NCBI GenBank assembly: GCA_004194705.1
Contig: SADC01000159.1
Location: 108,938-172,937, forward strand
Length of the DNA: 64,000 nucleotides
Direction of reading: 5' to 3'
Source: Ditylenchus dipsaci
Lineage: Eukaryota; Nematoda; Chromadorea; Rhabditida; Anguinidae
Shown here: piece after piece, positions 1 through 14,800 of the stretch
Layout of the letters: every line of letters starts with the position of its first letter
Position numbering within the stretch: position 1 is the first letter of the stretch
Position numbers and translations under genes: made by a program
Notes under the pieces: model-generated
The model's database searches: none
The model's input: only the letters and a program-made list of their open reading frames with translations
Told to the model about the DNA's origin: nothing

Positions 1-1650
1 ATATTTATAATTTTTACTCACTAAGTCAACAATAAATTTTCTACACGGCACAATGGTGAACATGAACTGTAGAATCAAGACTGGTGTACTAATGCTATAG
101 GAACCAAACACAAAAAGGAATGGATAGGCAGATTTAATCACTCCCATAGTGCTTAACGCAATCACCACAAACGGGATGAAGATGAAGATGGCTACAGAAA
201 TGGAAGCCAATAAAAATGTTTTGTAGACCATCACTTGGAGTTGGTGGGTGCTTTTCCTGACGAATGGCCTTATTTTCCTGATTTCCACAATAATTTTGAT
301 ATTCATTAGTACAATCACTATGGACTGACTTGAAAGGAAGCCAACTAGTATAGCAGTGTAAATAGCCGTCTCTGGCTGTAAATGGTCGTAGCAAGCCAAG
401 GTTGGCTCATTAGCCATCACAGTCTGAAGAAACGAACTGTTTTGGGTGGTTCGCCCACATTCCTCCTGCTGGACTACCATAGAGTTTATGAACATAATGA
501 AAAATATATTTTCCAAAAAGCTGAGCACACCATACAGGGCAATGCAAGCCTTGGGATTCTCGAACCATTGACCCAATTGTGACACAGGCTTGATTGCGAG
601 TAAATAAACAAAAACGTGACCATAAATGCTTGAGTCATGTTGACGATGAGCAAGGTAGCAAGCTGATAAGTGTACTGCATTACACTTGGTGAGCCAACAA
701 CACTGAGTATGCCAATTGAAAACCCGCCTGAGAAAAAATACAGGGTAGGGCATTGTAAACACAAGTACTGCGATTTTAAGAAGTTATGTCGAAAATGGGG
801 GGGGGGTTGGTGCCGGTCGGAGGGCATAAATTTTTTGAGTTTTCACTCCAGCCACATTTTTCCATAATTATTATTCATGTTTCAGGCTTAGGCCTAAAAC
901 CCACGCCTAAAACCTAAAATCTAAGGTTTTCAAAACATGGCCAATTGGCAAAAGAGGGTTAACGCTTAAACTTTTGAAGCGTTGGTCAAGGGCATGCATG
1001 TCGCCGATGGGAATATTTTGAAAGGCGGGTACCAGCCAAATTCAAACGGAAATTGATTTGACATAATTTTGGAAAAGTCGAGGAAAAATTACACCTCGAG
1101 TGGGGATCGAACAGACGACCAATTTTCGCAGTCCTGCGCCTCTATCCGCTAGGTCACCAATGCTATGAAGTAAAGAGAGTGTTGTTGATTACTTATTCCC
1201 GCAGCGTGCTCAACTAAAATTTATTTTGAAATAATTCTCGTTTGAATTGATCTGGTACCCGCCTTTCGAAAAATTTCCATCGGCGGCGAGCATGCCCTTT
1301 AAAGGAATACGATGCGCTGGTCCAGTTCAACTGTTTGTAGTATTTGTATCAAATACTACATTCAAGGCCATCAATAATTTTTTGTTCATTTTTTTTTGGT
1401 TAATATAAATAGTTACCTGCTTCAGGAAATAATGGAACTGGCTGCCACAAAGCCAATACCAGAAAAAAAATGTAACCTGTGGTCGTCACATTAAGAATGC
1501 TGTACTTTAAGAAGGAGCTCATCAATTTGGGTGTTTTAGAAAAATAAGGTAGACCATTGTCATAAATAATGGTGTTGTGAGCAAAGCGCTAACTAGAAGA
1601 AACTTTTTTTGGTATTGAGCTATGGAAAGTATTTCTTGATATCTCTCCAT
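1..1650 (-). CDS. Srh-like seven-transmembrane chemoreceptor (partial, 3' end off window)
   Basis: Two exons are visible, 1417-1650 and 1-727, joined across a donor CAG|GTAACT and an acceptor TTTTTTCTCAG; about 320 residues are present and the stop lies beyond the left edge. Exon 1 gives TM1 and the run KTPKLMSSFLKYSILN, then PLFPEAG. Exon 2 continues GFSIGILSVVG, a TM3 block, a loop ending PTLACYDH, then TM5-TM7, with SISTPVLILQFMFTIVPCRK near the C-terminus. Order and spacing fit the nematode Srh/Str chemoreceptor superfamily (established family pattern), which acts in ciliated sensory neurons. The start is the only in-frame ATG. Two frame breaks occur, in A5 runs at 1540-1544 and 610-614 (plus strand); one extra base in each restores a continuous receptor. 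The gene may therefore be intact and mis-sequenced, or a young pseudogene. Sri or another sister family cannot be excluded. Confidence 0.75.
989..1301. mobile_element. MITE-like inverted-repeat element in the chemoreceptor intron
   Basis: Arms of about 65 bases, starting gggcatgcatgtcgccgatg and ending in the imperfect complement (catcggcggcgagcatgccc), face each other. The middle holds a tRNA-like segment. It lies wholly inside the 689-nt intron, so it lengthens the intron without touching exons. Confidence 0.6.
1095..1166 (-). pseudogene. tRNA-like sequence (degenerate) inside the MITE
   Basis: Read on the minus strand it has an A-box-like GACCTAGCGGATAGAGGCG and a B-box-like TGTTCGATCCC at tRNA spacing, with a GCG triplet where an anticodon would lie. 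The anticodon stem pairs poorly, so a functional tRNA is unlikely; a tRNA-derived SINE-like relic is a better reading. Confidence 0.35.
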
Positions 1651-1740
1651 TTTCAAATGCAAATTTTCTTCATGATGAAATTTTGCACGACTTTCAGACA
1701 CTTTGCTCAATTAACAAAGTCAAATTTAAGTGGGTAAGGA

Positions 1741-2404
1741 AAAGGGTGTCTCAATTTAATCTAAAGTAGTAATAAATTACATTTGAATTATTTTCTTAAT
1801 AACTGAGTTTTTTCATGCCACTAAACTTCACAGCTGCAGCCGAATTAAGTGTGAATTTGCGATTTTTATGTTGCAAAACATAATTTCAATAATAAAGTTA
1901 GAGACAAAAATGGTTCACTGCTTTATTTCCTTCAATTATGCGGCCAGTAGCTGAACTTTTAAGCCTATTTTTAGGCTTAGGCTATTGAGTTGTTCATAAA
2001 GTTCTTAGCCCCCTTCCCCCCCCCTCCTATAACTCATTTCTTCACCAACTTCATAGAAATCTGATGTTCATGACTAATAACATTTTTCCGTGTTCACTAT
2101 ATGAGCAAGGCAGCAAGCTGATAAGTGTACTTACGGACGTTCCCATCGGAGGCAAAAAGAAGAGAGGACGTAAGCGAAGAGCAAGAGAAGGAGCAGCCTT
2201 AGTGATGGATGACTGAAAGTGTCTTATTGTTCAAAATTGTTAGATACTGTTATTTGTTATGTTTGCAGCTAGTAAATATAGATGTTCATTTTGATTTTGC
2301 TCAAATGTTTATAGGGTACACGGCTAGATAAAATACAAGGATGATTAGTACTATAGTAAAGACATAGAATATCAGCTTTCATGACATAGAGCCTCTTCTA
2401 GCTT
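1741..2404. other. Intergenic stretch upstream of the chemoreceptor
   Basis: No gene is supported here. A short copy of chemoreceptor-intron sequence (atgagcaaggcagcaagctg at about 2101) resembles exon-2 sequence near 645-665 of the receptor, suggesting a small duplicated scrap. Confidence 0.4.
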
Positions 2405-2885
2405 AAAATAGGCACTTTTAATAGCAGCGGGCAGTAAAAATCCAAAAACGGTCATTTTTCAGCGAAAACGGGCACTTTTTAACAAAAGCGGGCAAAAAAA
2501 TCCAAAAGCGGGCGATTTTAGCAAAAACGGGCATTTTCGAGCAAAAACGGGCAGAAAAATCCGAAGCGGGCACATTCGAGCAAAACGGGCACTTTCAAAT
2601 AAAAGCGGGCAGAAAAAATACAAAATCGGGCACATTAAAACAAAAAACGGGCACTTTCGAGCAAAAACGGGCAGAAAAATCCGAAGCGGGCACATTCGAG
2701 CAAAAACGGGCACTTTCAAATAAAAGCGGGCAGAAAAAATACAAAATCGGGCACATTAAAACAAAAAACGGGCACTTTCGAGCAAAAACGGGCAGAAAAA
2801 ATCCGAAGCGGGCACATTCGAGCAAAAACGGGCACTTTCAAATAAAAGCGGGCAGAAAAAAGCCAGAAGCGGGCAGAAAAAAGAT
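2405..2885. repeat. CGGGCA minisatellite with a 120-bp higher-order period
   Basis: A core (a)cgggca recurs every 15-20 bases with variable spacers. A larger block, including cagaaaaatccgaagcggg, recurs near 2551, 2671 and 2791, giving a 120-base higher-order unit. The array ends directly at the 945-bp satellite. Long open frames through it on the minus strand are by-products of the repeat. Confidence 0.9.
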
Positions 2886-5800
2886 TTATCCAACAACATC
2901 TAGACTAACAGCATAGCACAAAGCCGCTATAACTCAGCCCCACTCACAAACCACATATAACGCCAGGCCAGAGGCCCGGCAATCCAAAATTTTGATCAAA
3001 CACTCCGAAGAGGTTTGGCTCAGATAGAAACCTTTAGGAATCTAATTCGATTCAGCTTCTAATCCTCACACTTACTTCTCATACTTTTTGCTGCTCTACA
3101 GTTGGCTGGGTTTGAGCCTATCAGCACTAGGGTCAGAGACTTTATACTCTTGAGCACTGCCTAAGCATACTAGCCCACTGCAACACTACAACACAAACCC
3201 ACTCCAACACAATTTCAAACGTATTGTTGAGAAGGGATAGTCGAGTCACAAAACCAAATTGTTCAAAAAACAGTAGATTTGAAATAAAACAAACAAAAAG
3301 TTTGATCCAGCCATCCAGCAACTGGTTGGCTTGCAAGCCAATTCTGTTGAACATCTCGATTTTGACTCCTTTCACTGGCTGCAAATGACTTTAACCTTGA
3401 CTTCCAACTCGACTTTTGAACACCATTTCAACAAACAAAGTCAAAGTCCAAGTCACATGTAGCCAGTTCTGGACTTTTACTTTCAGCAGTTCTTTTGACT
3501 GGCTGTATTTGACCGTAGTGTCAGCGAACTTAACAACAAACTCTTTTTGCACTCTCGCCTGAGGGGCATTCTTTTTTTCTCTAAATTTCAAATCGAATTT
3601 AATAACACACACACACACACATTTAAGGCAGTCCTAACTAAAAACCTTTTTACCTGCCTTTTTAGCCCAAAGCGAAATAAGATTGGTGTGTTTTAGGGGA
3701 ATCATTCCACAAAAAACTGGCTAAACCATAATTTACCAGAAGTCTCATCTACACAACATCAACAGCCATAACTCTAGGCCAACAACCATGCAGCAACAAA
3801 CCGTTCGTGAACAAAACACAAGCAAACCAAACCAACAACATCTAGACTAACAGCATAGCACAAAGCCGCTATAACTCAGCCCCACTCACAAACCACATAT
3901 AACGCCAGACCAGAGGCCCGGCAATCCAAAATTTTGATCAAACACTCCGAAGAGGTTTGGCTCAGATAGAAACCTTTAGGAATCTAATTCGATTCAGCTT
4001 CTAATCCTCACACTTACTTCTCATACTTTTTGCTGCTCTACAGTTGGCTGGGTTTGAGCCTATCAGCACTAGGGTCAGAGACTTTATACTCTTGAGCACT
4101 GCCTAAGCATACTAGCCCACTGCAACACTACAACACAAACCCACTCCAACACAATTTCAAACGTATTGTTGAGAAGGGATAGTCGAGTCACAAAACCAAA
4201 TTGTTCAAAAAACAGTAGATTTGAAATAAAAACAAAAAAAGTTTGATCCAGCCATCCAGCAACTGGTTGGCTTGCAAGCCAATTCTGTTGAACATCTCGA
4301 TTTTGACTCCTTTCACTGGCTGCAAATGACTTTAACCTTGACTTCCAACTCGACTTTTGAACACCATTTCAACAAACAAAGTCAAAGTCCAAGTCACATG
4401 TAGCCAGTTCTGGACTTTTACTTTCAGCAGTTCTTTTGACTGGCTGTATTTGACCGTAGTGTCAGCGAACTTAACAACAAACTCTTTTTGCACTCTCGCC
4501 TGAGGGGCATTCTTTTTTTCTCTAAATTTCAAATCGAATTTAATAACACACACACACACACACATTTAGGCAGTCCTAACTAAAAACCTTTTTACCTGCC
4601 TTTTTAGCCCAAAGCGAAATAAGATTGGTGTGTTTTAGGGGAATCATTCCACAAAAAACTGGCTAAACCATAATTTACCAGAAGTCTCATCTACACAACA
4701 TCAACAGCCATAACTCTAGGCCAACAACCATGCAGCAACAAACCGTTCGTGAACAAAACACAAGCAAACCAAACCAACAACATCTAGACTAACAGCATAG
4801 CACAAAGCCGCTATAACTCAGCCCCACTCACAAACCACATATAACGCCAGGCCAGAGGCCCGGCAATCCAAAATTTTGATCAAACACTCCGAAGAGGTTT
4901 GGCTCAGATAGAAACCTTTAGGAATCTAATTCGATTCAGCTTCTAATCCTCACACTTACTTCTCATACTTTTTGCTGCTCTACAGTTGGCTGGGTTTGAG
5001 CCTATCAGCACTAGGGTCAGAGACTTTATACTCTTGAGCACTGCCTAAGCATACTAGCCCACTGCAACACTACAACACAAACCCACTCCAACACAATTTC
5101 AAACGTATTGTTGAGAAGGGATAGTCGAGTCACAAAACCAAATTGTTCAAAAAACAGTAGATTTGAAATAAAACAAACAAAAAAGTTTGATCCAGCCATC
5201 CAGCAACTGGTTGGCTTGCAAGCCAATTCTGTTGAACATCTCGATTTTGACTCCTTTCACTGGCTGCAAATGACTTTAACCTTGACTTCCAACTCGACTT
5301 TTGAACACCATTTCAACAAACAAAGTCAAAGTCCAAGTCACATGTAGCCAGTTCTGGACTTTTACTTTCAGCAGTTCTTTTGACTGGCTGTATTTGACCG
5401 TAGTGTCAGCGAACTTAACAACAAACTCTTTTTGCACTCTCGCCTGAGGGGCATTCTTTTTTTCTCTAAATTTCAAATCGAATTTAATAACACACACACA
5501 CACACACATTTGAGGCAGTCCTAACTAAAAACCTTTTTACCTGCCTTTTTAGCCCAAAGCGAAATAAGATTGGTGTGTTTTAGGGGAATCATTCCACAAA
5601 AAACTGGCTAAACCATAATTTACCAGAAGTCTCATCTACACAACATCAACAGCCATAACTCTAGGCCAACAACCATGCAGCAACAAACCGTTCGTGAACA
5701 AAACACAAGCAAACCAAACCAACAACATCTAGACTAACAGCATAGCACAAAGCCGCTATAACTCAGCCCCACTCACAAACCACATATAACGCCAGGCCAG

Positions 5801-8800
5801 AGGCCCGGCAATCCAAAATTTTGATCAAACACTCCGAAGAGGTTTGGCTCAGATAGAAACCTTTAGGAATCTAATTCGATTCAGCTTCTAATCCTCACAC
5901 TTACTTCTCATACTTTTTGCTGCTCTACAGTTGGCTGGGTTTGAGCCTATCAGCACTAGGGTCAGAGACTTTATACTCTTGAGCACTGCCTAAGCATACT
6001 AGCCCACTGCAACACTACAACACAAACCCACTCCAACACAATTTCAAACGTATTGTTGAGAAGGGATAGTCGAGTCACAAAACCAAATTGTTCAAAAAAC
6101 AGTAGATTTGAAATAAAACAAACAAAAAAGTTTGATCCAGCCATCCAGCAACTGGTTGGCTTGCAAGCCAATTCTGTTGAACATCTCGATTTTGACTCCT
6201 TTCACTGGCTGCAAATGACTTTAACCTTGACTTCCAACTCGACTTTTGAACACCATTTCAACAAACAAAGTCAAAGTCCAAGTCACATGTAGCCAGTTCT
6301 GGACTTTTACTTTCAGCAGTTCTTTTGACTGGCTGTATTTGACCGTAGTGTCAGCGAACTTAACAACAAACTCTTTTTGCACTCTCGCCTGAGGGGCATT
6401 CTTTTTTTCTCTAAATTTCAAATCGAATTTAATAACACACACACACACACATTTGAGGCAGTCCTAACTAAAAACCTTTTTACCTGCCTTTTTAGCCCAA
6501 AGCGAAATAAGATTGGTGTGTTTTAGGGGAATCATTCCACAAAAAACTGGCTAAACCATAATTTACCAGAAGTCTCATCTACACAACATCAACAGCCATA
6601 ACTCTAGGCCAACAACCATGCAGCAACAAACCGTTCGTGAACAAAACACAAGCAAACCAAACCAACAACATCTAGACTAACAGCATAGCACAAAGCCGCT
6701 ATAACTCAGCCCCACTCACAAACCACATATAACGCCAGGCCAGAGGCCCGGCAATCCAAAATTTTGATCAAACACTCCGAAGAGGTTTGGCTCAGATAGA
6801 AACCTTTAGGAATCTAATTCGATTCAGCTTCTAATCCTCACACTTACTTCTCATACTTTTTGCTGCTCTACAGTTGGCTGGGTTTGAGCCTATCAGCACT
6901 AGGGTCAGAGACTTTATACTCTTGAGCACTGCCTAAGCATACTAGCCCACTGCAACACTACAACACAAACCCACTCCAACACAATTTCAAACGTATTGTT
7001 GAGAAGGGATAGTCGAGTCACAAAACCAAATTGTTCAAAAAACAGTAGATTTGAAATAAAACAAACAAAAAAGTTTGATCCAGCCATCCAGCAACTGGTT
7101 GGCTTGCAAGCCAATTCTGTTGAACATCTCGATTTTGACTCCTTTCACTGGCTGCAAATGACTTTAACCTTGACTTCCAACTCGACTTTTGAACACCATT
7201 TCAACAAACAAAGTCAAAGTCCAAGTCACATGTAGCCAGTTCTGGACTTTTACTTTCAGCAGTTCTTTTGACTGGCTGTATTTGACCGTAGTGTCAGCGA
7301 ACTTAACAACAAACTCTTTTTGCACTCTCGCCTGAGGGGCATTCTTTTTTTCTCTAAATTTCAAATCGAATTTAATAACACACACACACACACACATTTG
7401 AGGCAGTCCTAACTAAAAACCTTTTTACCTGCCTTTTTAGCCCAAAGCGAAATAAGATTGGTGTGTTTTAGGGGAATCATTCCACAAAAAACTGGCTAAA
7501 CCATAATTTACCAGAAGTCTCATCTACACAACATCAACAGCCATAACTCTAGGCCAACAACCATGCAGCAACAAACCGTTCGTGAACAAAACACAAGCAA
7601 ACCAAACCAACAACATCTAGACTAACAGCATAGCACAAAGCCGCTATAACTCAGCCCCACTCACAAACCACATATAACGCCAGGCCAGAGGCCCGGCAAT
7701 CCAAAATTTTGATCAAACACTCCGAAGAGGTTTGGCTCAGATAGAAACCTTTAGGAATCTAATTCGATTCAGCTTCTAATCCTCACACTTACTTCTCATA
7801 CTTTTTGCTGCTCTACAGTTGGCTGGGTTTGAGCCTATCAGCACTAGGGTCAGAGACTTTATACTCTTGAGCACTGCCTAAGCATACTAGCCCACTGCAA
7901 CACTACAACACAAACCCACTCCAACACAATTTCAAACGTATTGTTGAGAAGGGATAGTCGAGTCACAAAACCAAATTGTTCAAAAAACAGTAGATTTGAA
8001 ATAAAACAAACAAAAAAGTTTGATCCAGCCATCCAGCAACTGGTTGGCTTGCAAGCCAATTCTGTTGAACATCTCGATTTTGACTCCTTTCACTGGCTGC
8101 AAATGACTTTAACCTTGACTTCCAACTCGACTTTTGAACACCATTTCAACAAACAAAGTCAAAGTCCAAGTCACATGTAGCCAGTTCTGGACTTTTACTT
8201 TCAGCAGTTCTTTTGACTGGCTGTATTTGACCGTAGTGTCAGCGAACTTAACAACAAACTCTTTTTGCACTCTCGCCTGAGGGGCATTCTTTTTTTCTCT
8301 AAATTTCAAATCGAATTTAATAACACACACACACACACACATTTGAGGCAGTCCTAACTAAAAACCTTTTTACCTGCCTTTTTAGCCCAAAGCGAAATAA
8401 GATTGGTGTGTTTTAGGGGAATCATTCCACAAAAAACTGGCTAAACCATAATTTACCAGAAGTCTCATCTACACAACATCAACAGCCATAACTCTAGGCC
8501 AACAACCATGCAGCAACAAACCGTTCGTGAACAAAACACAAGCAAACCAAACCAACAACATCTAGACTAACAGCATAGCACAAAGCCGCTATAACTCAGC
8601 CCCACTCACAAACCACATATAACGCCAGGCCAGAGGCCCGGCAATCCAAAATTTTGATCAAACACTCCGAAGAGGTTTGGCTCAGATAGAAACCTTTAGG
8701 AATCTAATTCGATTCAGCTTCTAATCCTCACACTTACTTCTCATACTTTTTGCTGCTCTACAGTTGGCTGGGTTTGAGCCTATCAGCACTAGGGTCAGAG

Positions 8801-11800
8801 ACTTTATACTCTTGAGCACTGCCTAAGCATACTAGCCCACTGCAACACTACAACACAAACCCACTCCAACACAATTTCAAACGTATTGTTGAGAAGGGAT
8901 AGTCGAGTCACAAAACCAAATTGTTCAAAAAACAGTAGATTTGAAATAAAACAAACAAAAAAGTTTGATCCAGCCATCCAGCAACTGGTTGGCTTGCAAG
9001 CCAATTCTGTTGAACATCTCGATTTTGACTCCTTTCACTGGCTGCAAATGACTTTAACCTTGACTTCCAACTCGACTTTTGAACACCATTTCAACAAACA
9101 AAGTCAAAGTCCAAGTCACATGTAGCCAGTTCTGGACTTTTACTTTCAGCAGTTCTTTTGACTGGCTGTATTTGACCGTAGTGTCAGCGAACTTAACAAC
9201 AAACTCTTTTTGCACTCTCGCCTGAGGGGCATTCTTTTTTTCTCTAAATTTCAAATCGAATTTAATAACACACACACACACACACATTTGAGGCAGTCCT
9301 AACTAAAAACCTTTTTACCTGCCTTTTTAGCCCAAAGCGAAATAAGATTGGTGTGTTTTAGGGGAATCATTCCACAAAAAACTGGCTAAACCATAATTTA
9401 CCAGAAGTCTCATCTACACAACATCAACAGCCATAACTCTAGGCCAACAACCATGCAGCAACAAACCGTTCGTGAACAAAACACAAGCAAACCAAACCAA
9501 CAACATCTAGACTAACAGCATAGCACAAAGCCGCTATAACTCAGCCCCACTCACAAACCACATATAACGCCAGGCCAGAGGCCCGGCAATCCAAAATTTT
9601 GATCAAACACTCCGAAGAGGTTTGGCTCAGATAGAAACCTTTAGGAATCTAATTCGATTCAGCTTCTAATCCTCACACTTACTTCTCATACTTTTTGCTG
9701 CTCTACAGTTGGCTGGGTTTGAGCCTATCAGCACTAGGGTCAGAGACTTTATACTCTTGAGCACTGCCTAAGCATACTAGCCCACTGCAACACTACAACA
9801 CAAACCCACTCCAACACAATTTCAAACGTATTGTTGAGAAGGGATAGTCGAGTCACAAAACCAAATTGTTCAAAAAACAGTAGATTTGAAATAAAACAAA
9901 CAAAAAAGTTTGATCCAGCCATCCAGCAACTGGTTGGCTTGCAAGCCAATTCTGTTGAACATCTCGATTTTGACTCCTTTCACTGGCTGCAAATGACTTT
10001 AACCTTGACTTCCAACTCGACTTTTGAACACCATTTCAACAAACAAAGTCAAAGTCCAAGTCACATGTAGCCAGTTCTGGACTTTTACTTTCAGCAGTTC
10101 TTTTGACTGGCTGTATTTGACCGTAGTGTCAGCGAACTTAACAACAAACTCTTTTTGCACTCTCGCCTGAGGGGCATTCTTTTTTTCTCTAAATTTCAAA
10201 TCGAATTTAATAACACACACACACACACACATTTGAGGCAGTCCTAACTAAAAACCTTTTTACCTGCCTTTTTAGCCCAAAGCGAAATAAGATTGGTGTG
10301 TTTTAGGGGAATCATTCCACAAAAAACTGGCTAAACCATAATTTACCAGAAGTCTCATCTACACAACATCAACAGCCATAACTCTAGGCCAACAACCATG
10401 CAGCAACAAACCGTTCGTGAACAAAACACAAGCAAACCAAACCAACAACATCTAGACTAACAGCATAGCACAAAGCCGCTATAACTCAGCCCCACTCACA
10501 AACCACATATAACGCCAGGCCAGAGGCCCGGCAATCCAAAATTTTGATCAAACACTCCGAAGAGGTTTGGCTCAGATAGAAACCTTTAGGAATCTAATTC
10601 GATTCAGCTTCTAATCCTCACACTTACTTCTCATACTTTTTGCTGCTCTACAGTTGGCTGGGTTTGAGCCTATCAGCACTAGGGTCAGAGACTTTATACT
10701 CTTGAGCACTGCCTAAGCATACTAGCCCACTGCAACACTACAACACAAACCCACTCCAACACAATTTCAAACGTATTGTTGAGAAGGGATAGTCGAGTCA
10801 CAAAACCAAATTGTTCAAAAAACAGTAGATTTGAAATAAAACAAACAAAAAAGTTTGATCCAGCCATCCAGCAACTGGTTGGCTTGCAAGCCAATTCTGT
10901 TGAACATCTCGATTTTGACTCCTTTCACTGGCTGCAAATGACTTTAACCTTGACTTCCAACTCGACTTTTGAACACCATTTCAACAAACAAAGTCAAAGT
11001 CCAAGTCACATGTAGCCAGTTCTGGACTTTTACTTTCAGCAGTTCTTTTGACTGGCTGTATTTGACCGTAGTGTCAGCGAACTTAACAACAAACTCTTTT
11101 TGCACTCTCGCCTGAGGGGCATTCTTTTTTTCTCTAAATTTCAAATCGAATTTAATAACACACACACACACACACATTTGAGGCAGTCCTAACTAAAAAC
11201 CTTTTTACCTGCCTTTTTAGCCCAAAGCGAAATAAGATTGGTGTGTTTTAGGGGAATCATTCCACAAAAAACTGGCTAAACCATAATTTACCAGAAGTCT
11301 CATCTACACAACATCAACAGCCATAACTCTAGGCCAACAACCATGCAGCAACAAACCGTTCGTGAACAAAACACAAGCAAACCAAACCAACAACATCTAG
11401 ACTAACAGCATAGCACAAAGCCGCTATAACTCAGCCCCACTCACAAACCACATATAACGCCAGGCCAGAGGCCCGGCAATCCAAATTTTGATCAAACACT
11501 CCGAAGAGGTTTGGCTCAGATAGAAACCTTTAGGAATCTAATTCGATTCAGCTTCTAATCCTCACACTTACTTCTCATACTTTTTGCTGCTCTACAGTTG
11601 GCTGGGTTTGAGCCTATCAGCACTAGGGTCAGAGACTTTATACTCTTGAGCACTGCCTAAGCATACTAGCCCACTGCAACACTACAACACAAACCCACTC
11701 CAACACAATTTCAAACGTATTGTTGAGAAGGGATAGTCGAGTCACAAAACCAAATTGTTCAAAAAACAGTAGATTTGAAATAAAACAAACAAAAAAGTTT

Positions 11801-14800
11801 GATCCAGCCATCCAGCAACTGGTTGGCTTGCAAGCCAATTCTGTTGAACATCTCGATTTTGACTCCTTTCACTGGCTGCAAATGACTTTAACCTTGACTT
11901 CCAACTCGACTTTTGAACACCATTTCAACAAACAAAGTCAAAGTCCAAGTCACATGTAGCCAGTTCTGGACTTTTACTTTCAGCAGTTCTTTTGACTGGC
12001 TGTATTTGACCGTAGTGTCAGCGAACTTAACAACAAACTCTTTTTGCACTCTCGCCTGAGGGGCATTCTTTTTTTCTCTAAATTTCAAATCGAATTTAAT
12101 AACACACACACACACACACACATTTGAGGCAGTCCTAACTAAAAACCTTTTTACCTGCCTTTTTAGCCCAAAGCGAAATAAGATTGGTGTGTTTTAGGGG
12201 AATCATTCCACAAAAAACTGGCTAAACCATAATTTACCAGAAGTCTCATCTACACAACATCAACAGCCATAACTCTAGGCCAACAACCATGCAGCAACAA
12301 ACCGTTCGTGAACAAAACACAAGCAAACCAAACCAACAACATCTAGACTAACAGCATAGCACAAAGCCGCTATAACTCAGCCCCACTCACAAACCACATA
12401 TAACGCCAGGCCAGAGGCCCGGCAATCCAAAATTTTGATCAAACACTCCGAAGAGGTTTGGCTCAGATAGAAACCTTTAGGAATCTAATTCGATTCAGCT
12501 TCTAATCCTCACACTTACTTCTCATACTTTTTGCTGCTCTACAGTTGGCTGGGTTTGAGCCTATCAGCACTAGGGTCAGAGACTTTATACTCTTGAGCAC
12601 TGCCTAAGCATACTAGCCCACTGCAACACTACAACACAAACCCACTCCAACACAATTTCAAACGTATTGTTGAGAAGGGATAGTCGAGTCACAAAACCAA
12701 ATTGTTCAAAAAACAGTAGATTTGAAATAAAACAAACAAAAAAGTTTGATCCAGCCATCCAGCAACTGGTTGGCTTGCAAGCCAATTCTGTTGAACATCT
12801 CGATTTTGACTCCTTTCACTGGCTGCAAATGACTTTAACCTTGACTTCCAACTCGACTTTTGAACACCATTTCAACAAACAAAGTCAAAGTCCAAGTCAC
12901 ATGTAGCCAGTTCTGGACTTTTACTTTCAGCAGTTCTTTTGACTGGCTGTATTTGACCGTAGTGTCAGCGAACTTAACAACAAACTCTTTTTGCACTCTC
13001 GCCTGAGGGGCATTCTTTTTTTCTCTAAATTTCAAATCGAATTTAATAACACACACACACACACACATTTGAGGCAGTCCTAACTAAAAACCTTTTTACC
13101 TGCCTTTTTAGCCCAAAGCGAAATAAGATTGGTGTGTTTTAGGGGAATCATTCCACAAAAAACTGGCTAAACCATAATTTACCAGAAGTCTCATCTACAC
13201 AACATCAACAGCCATAACTCTAGGCCAACAACCATGCAGCAACAAACCGTTCGTGAACAAAACACAAGCAAACCAAACCAACAACATCTAGACTAACAGC
13301 ATAGCACAAAGCCGCTATAACTCAGCCCCACTCACAAACCACATATAACGCCAGGCCAGAGGCCCGGCAATCCAAATTTTGATCAAACACTCCGAAGAGG
13401 TTTGGCTCAGATAGAAACCTTTAGGAATCTAATTCGATTCAGCTTCTAATCCTCACACTTACTTCTCATACTTTTTGCTGCTCTACAGTTGGCTGGGTTT
13501 GAGCCTATCAGCACTAGGGTCAGAGACTTTATACTCTTGAGCACTGCCTAAGCATACTAGCCCACTGCAACACTACAACACAAACCCACTCCAACACAAT
13601 TTCAAACGTATTGTTGAGAAGGGATAGTCGAGTCACAAAACCAAATTGTTCAAAAAACAGTAGATTTGAAATAAAACAAACAAAAAAGTTTGATCCAGCC
13701 ATCCAGCAACTGGTTGGCTTGCAAGCCAATTCTGTTGAACATCTCGATTTTGACTCCTTTCACTGGCTGCAAATGACTTTAACCTTGACTTCCAACTCGA
13801 CTTTTGAACACCATTTCAACAAACAAAGTCAAAGTCCAAGTCACATGTAGCCAGTTCTGGACTTTTACTTTCAGCAGTTCTTTTGACTGGCTGTATTTGA
13901 CCGTAGTGTCAGCGAACTTAACAACAAACTCTTTTTGCACTCTCGCCTGAGGGGCATTCTTTTTTTCTCTAAATTTCAAATCGAATTTAATACACACACA
14001 CACACACACACATTTGAGGCAGTCCTAACTAAAAACCTTTTTACCTGCCTTTTTAGCCCAAAGCGAAATAAGATTGGTGTGTTTTAGGGGAATCATTCCA
14101 CAAAAAACTGGCTAAACCATAATTTACCAGAAGTCTCATCTACACAACATCAACAGCCATAACTCTAGGCCAACAACCATGCAGCAACAAACCGTTCGTG
14201 AACAAAACACAAGCAAACCAAACCAACAACATCTAGACTAACAGCATAGCACAAAGCCGCTATAACTCAGCCCCACTCACAAACCACATATAACGCCAGG
14301 CCAGAGGCCCGGCAATCCAAAATTTTGATCAAACACTCCGAAGAGGTTTGGCTCAGATAGAAACCTTTAGGAATCTAATTCGATTCAGCTTCTAATCCTC
14401 ACACTTACTTCTCATACTTTTTGCTGCTCTACAGTTGGCTGGGTTTGAGCCTATCAGCACTAGGGTCAGAGACTTTATACTCTTGAGCACTGCCTAAGCA
14501 TACTAGCCCACTGCAACACTACAACACAAACCCACTCCAACACAATTTCAAACGTATTGTTGAGAAGGGATAGTCGAGTCACAAAACCAAATTGTTCAAA
14601 AAACAGTAGATTTGAAATACAAACAAAAAAGTTTGATCCAGCCATCCAGCAACTGGTTGGCTTGCAAGCCAATTCTGTTGAACATCTCGATTTTGACTCC
14701 TTTCACTGGCTGCAAATGACTTTAACCTTGACTTCCAACTCGACTTTTGAACACCATTTCAACAAACAAAGTCAAAGTCCAAGTCACATGTAGCCAGTTC

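Noticed and set aside
1095..1166. Functional tRNA-Arg
   Set aside because: The anticodon stem does not pair and the segment is inside a MITE.
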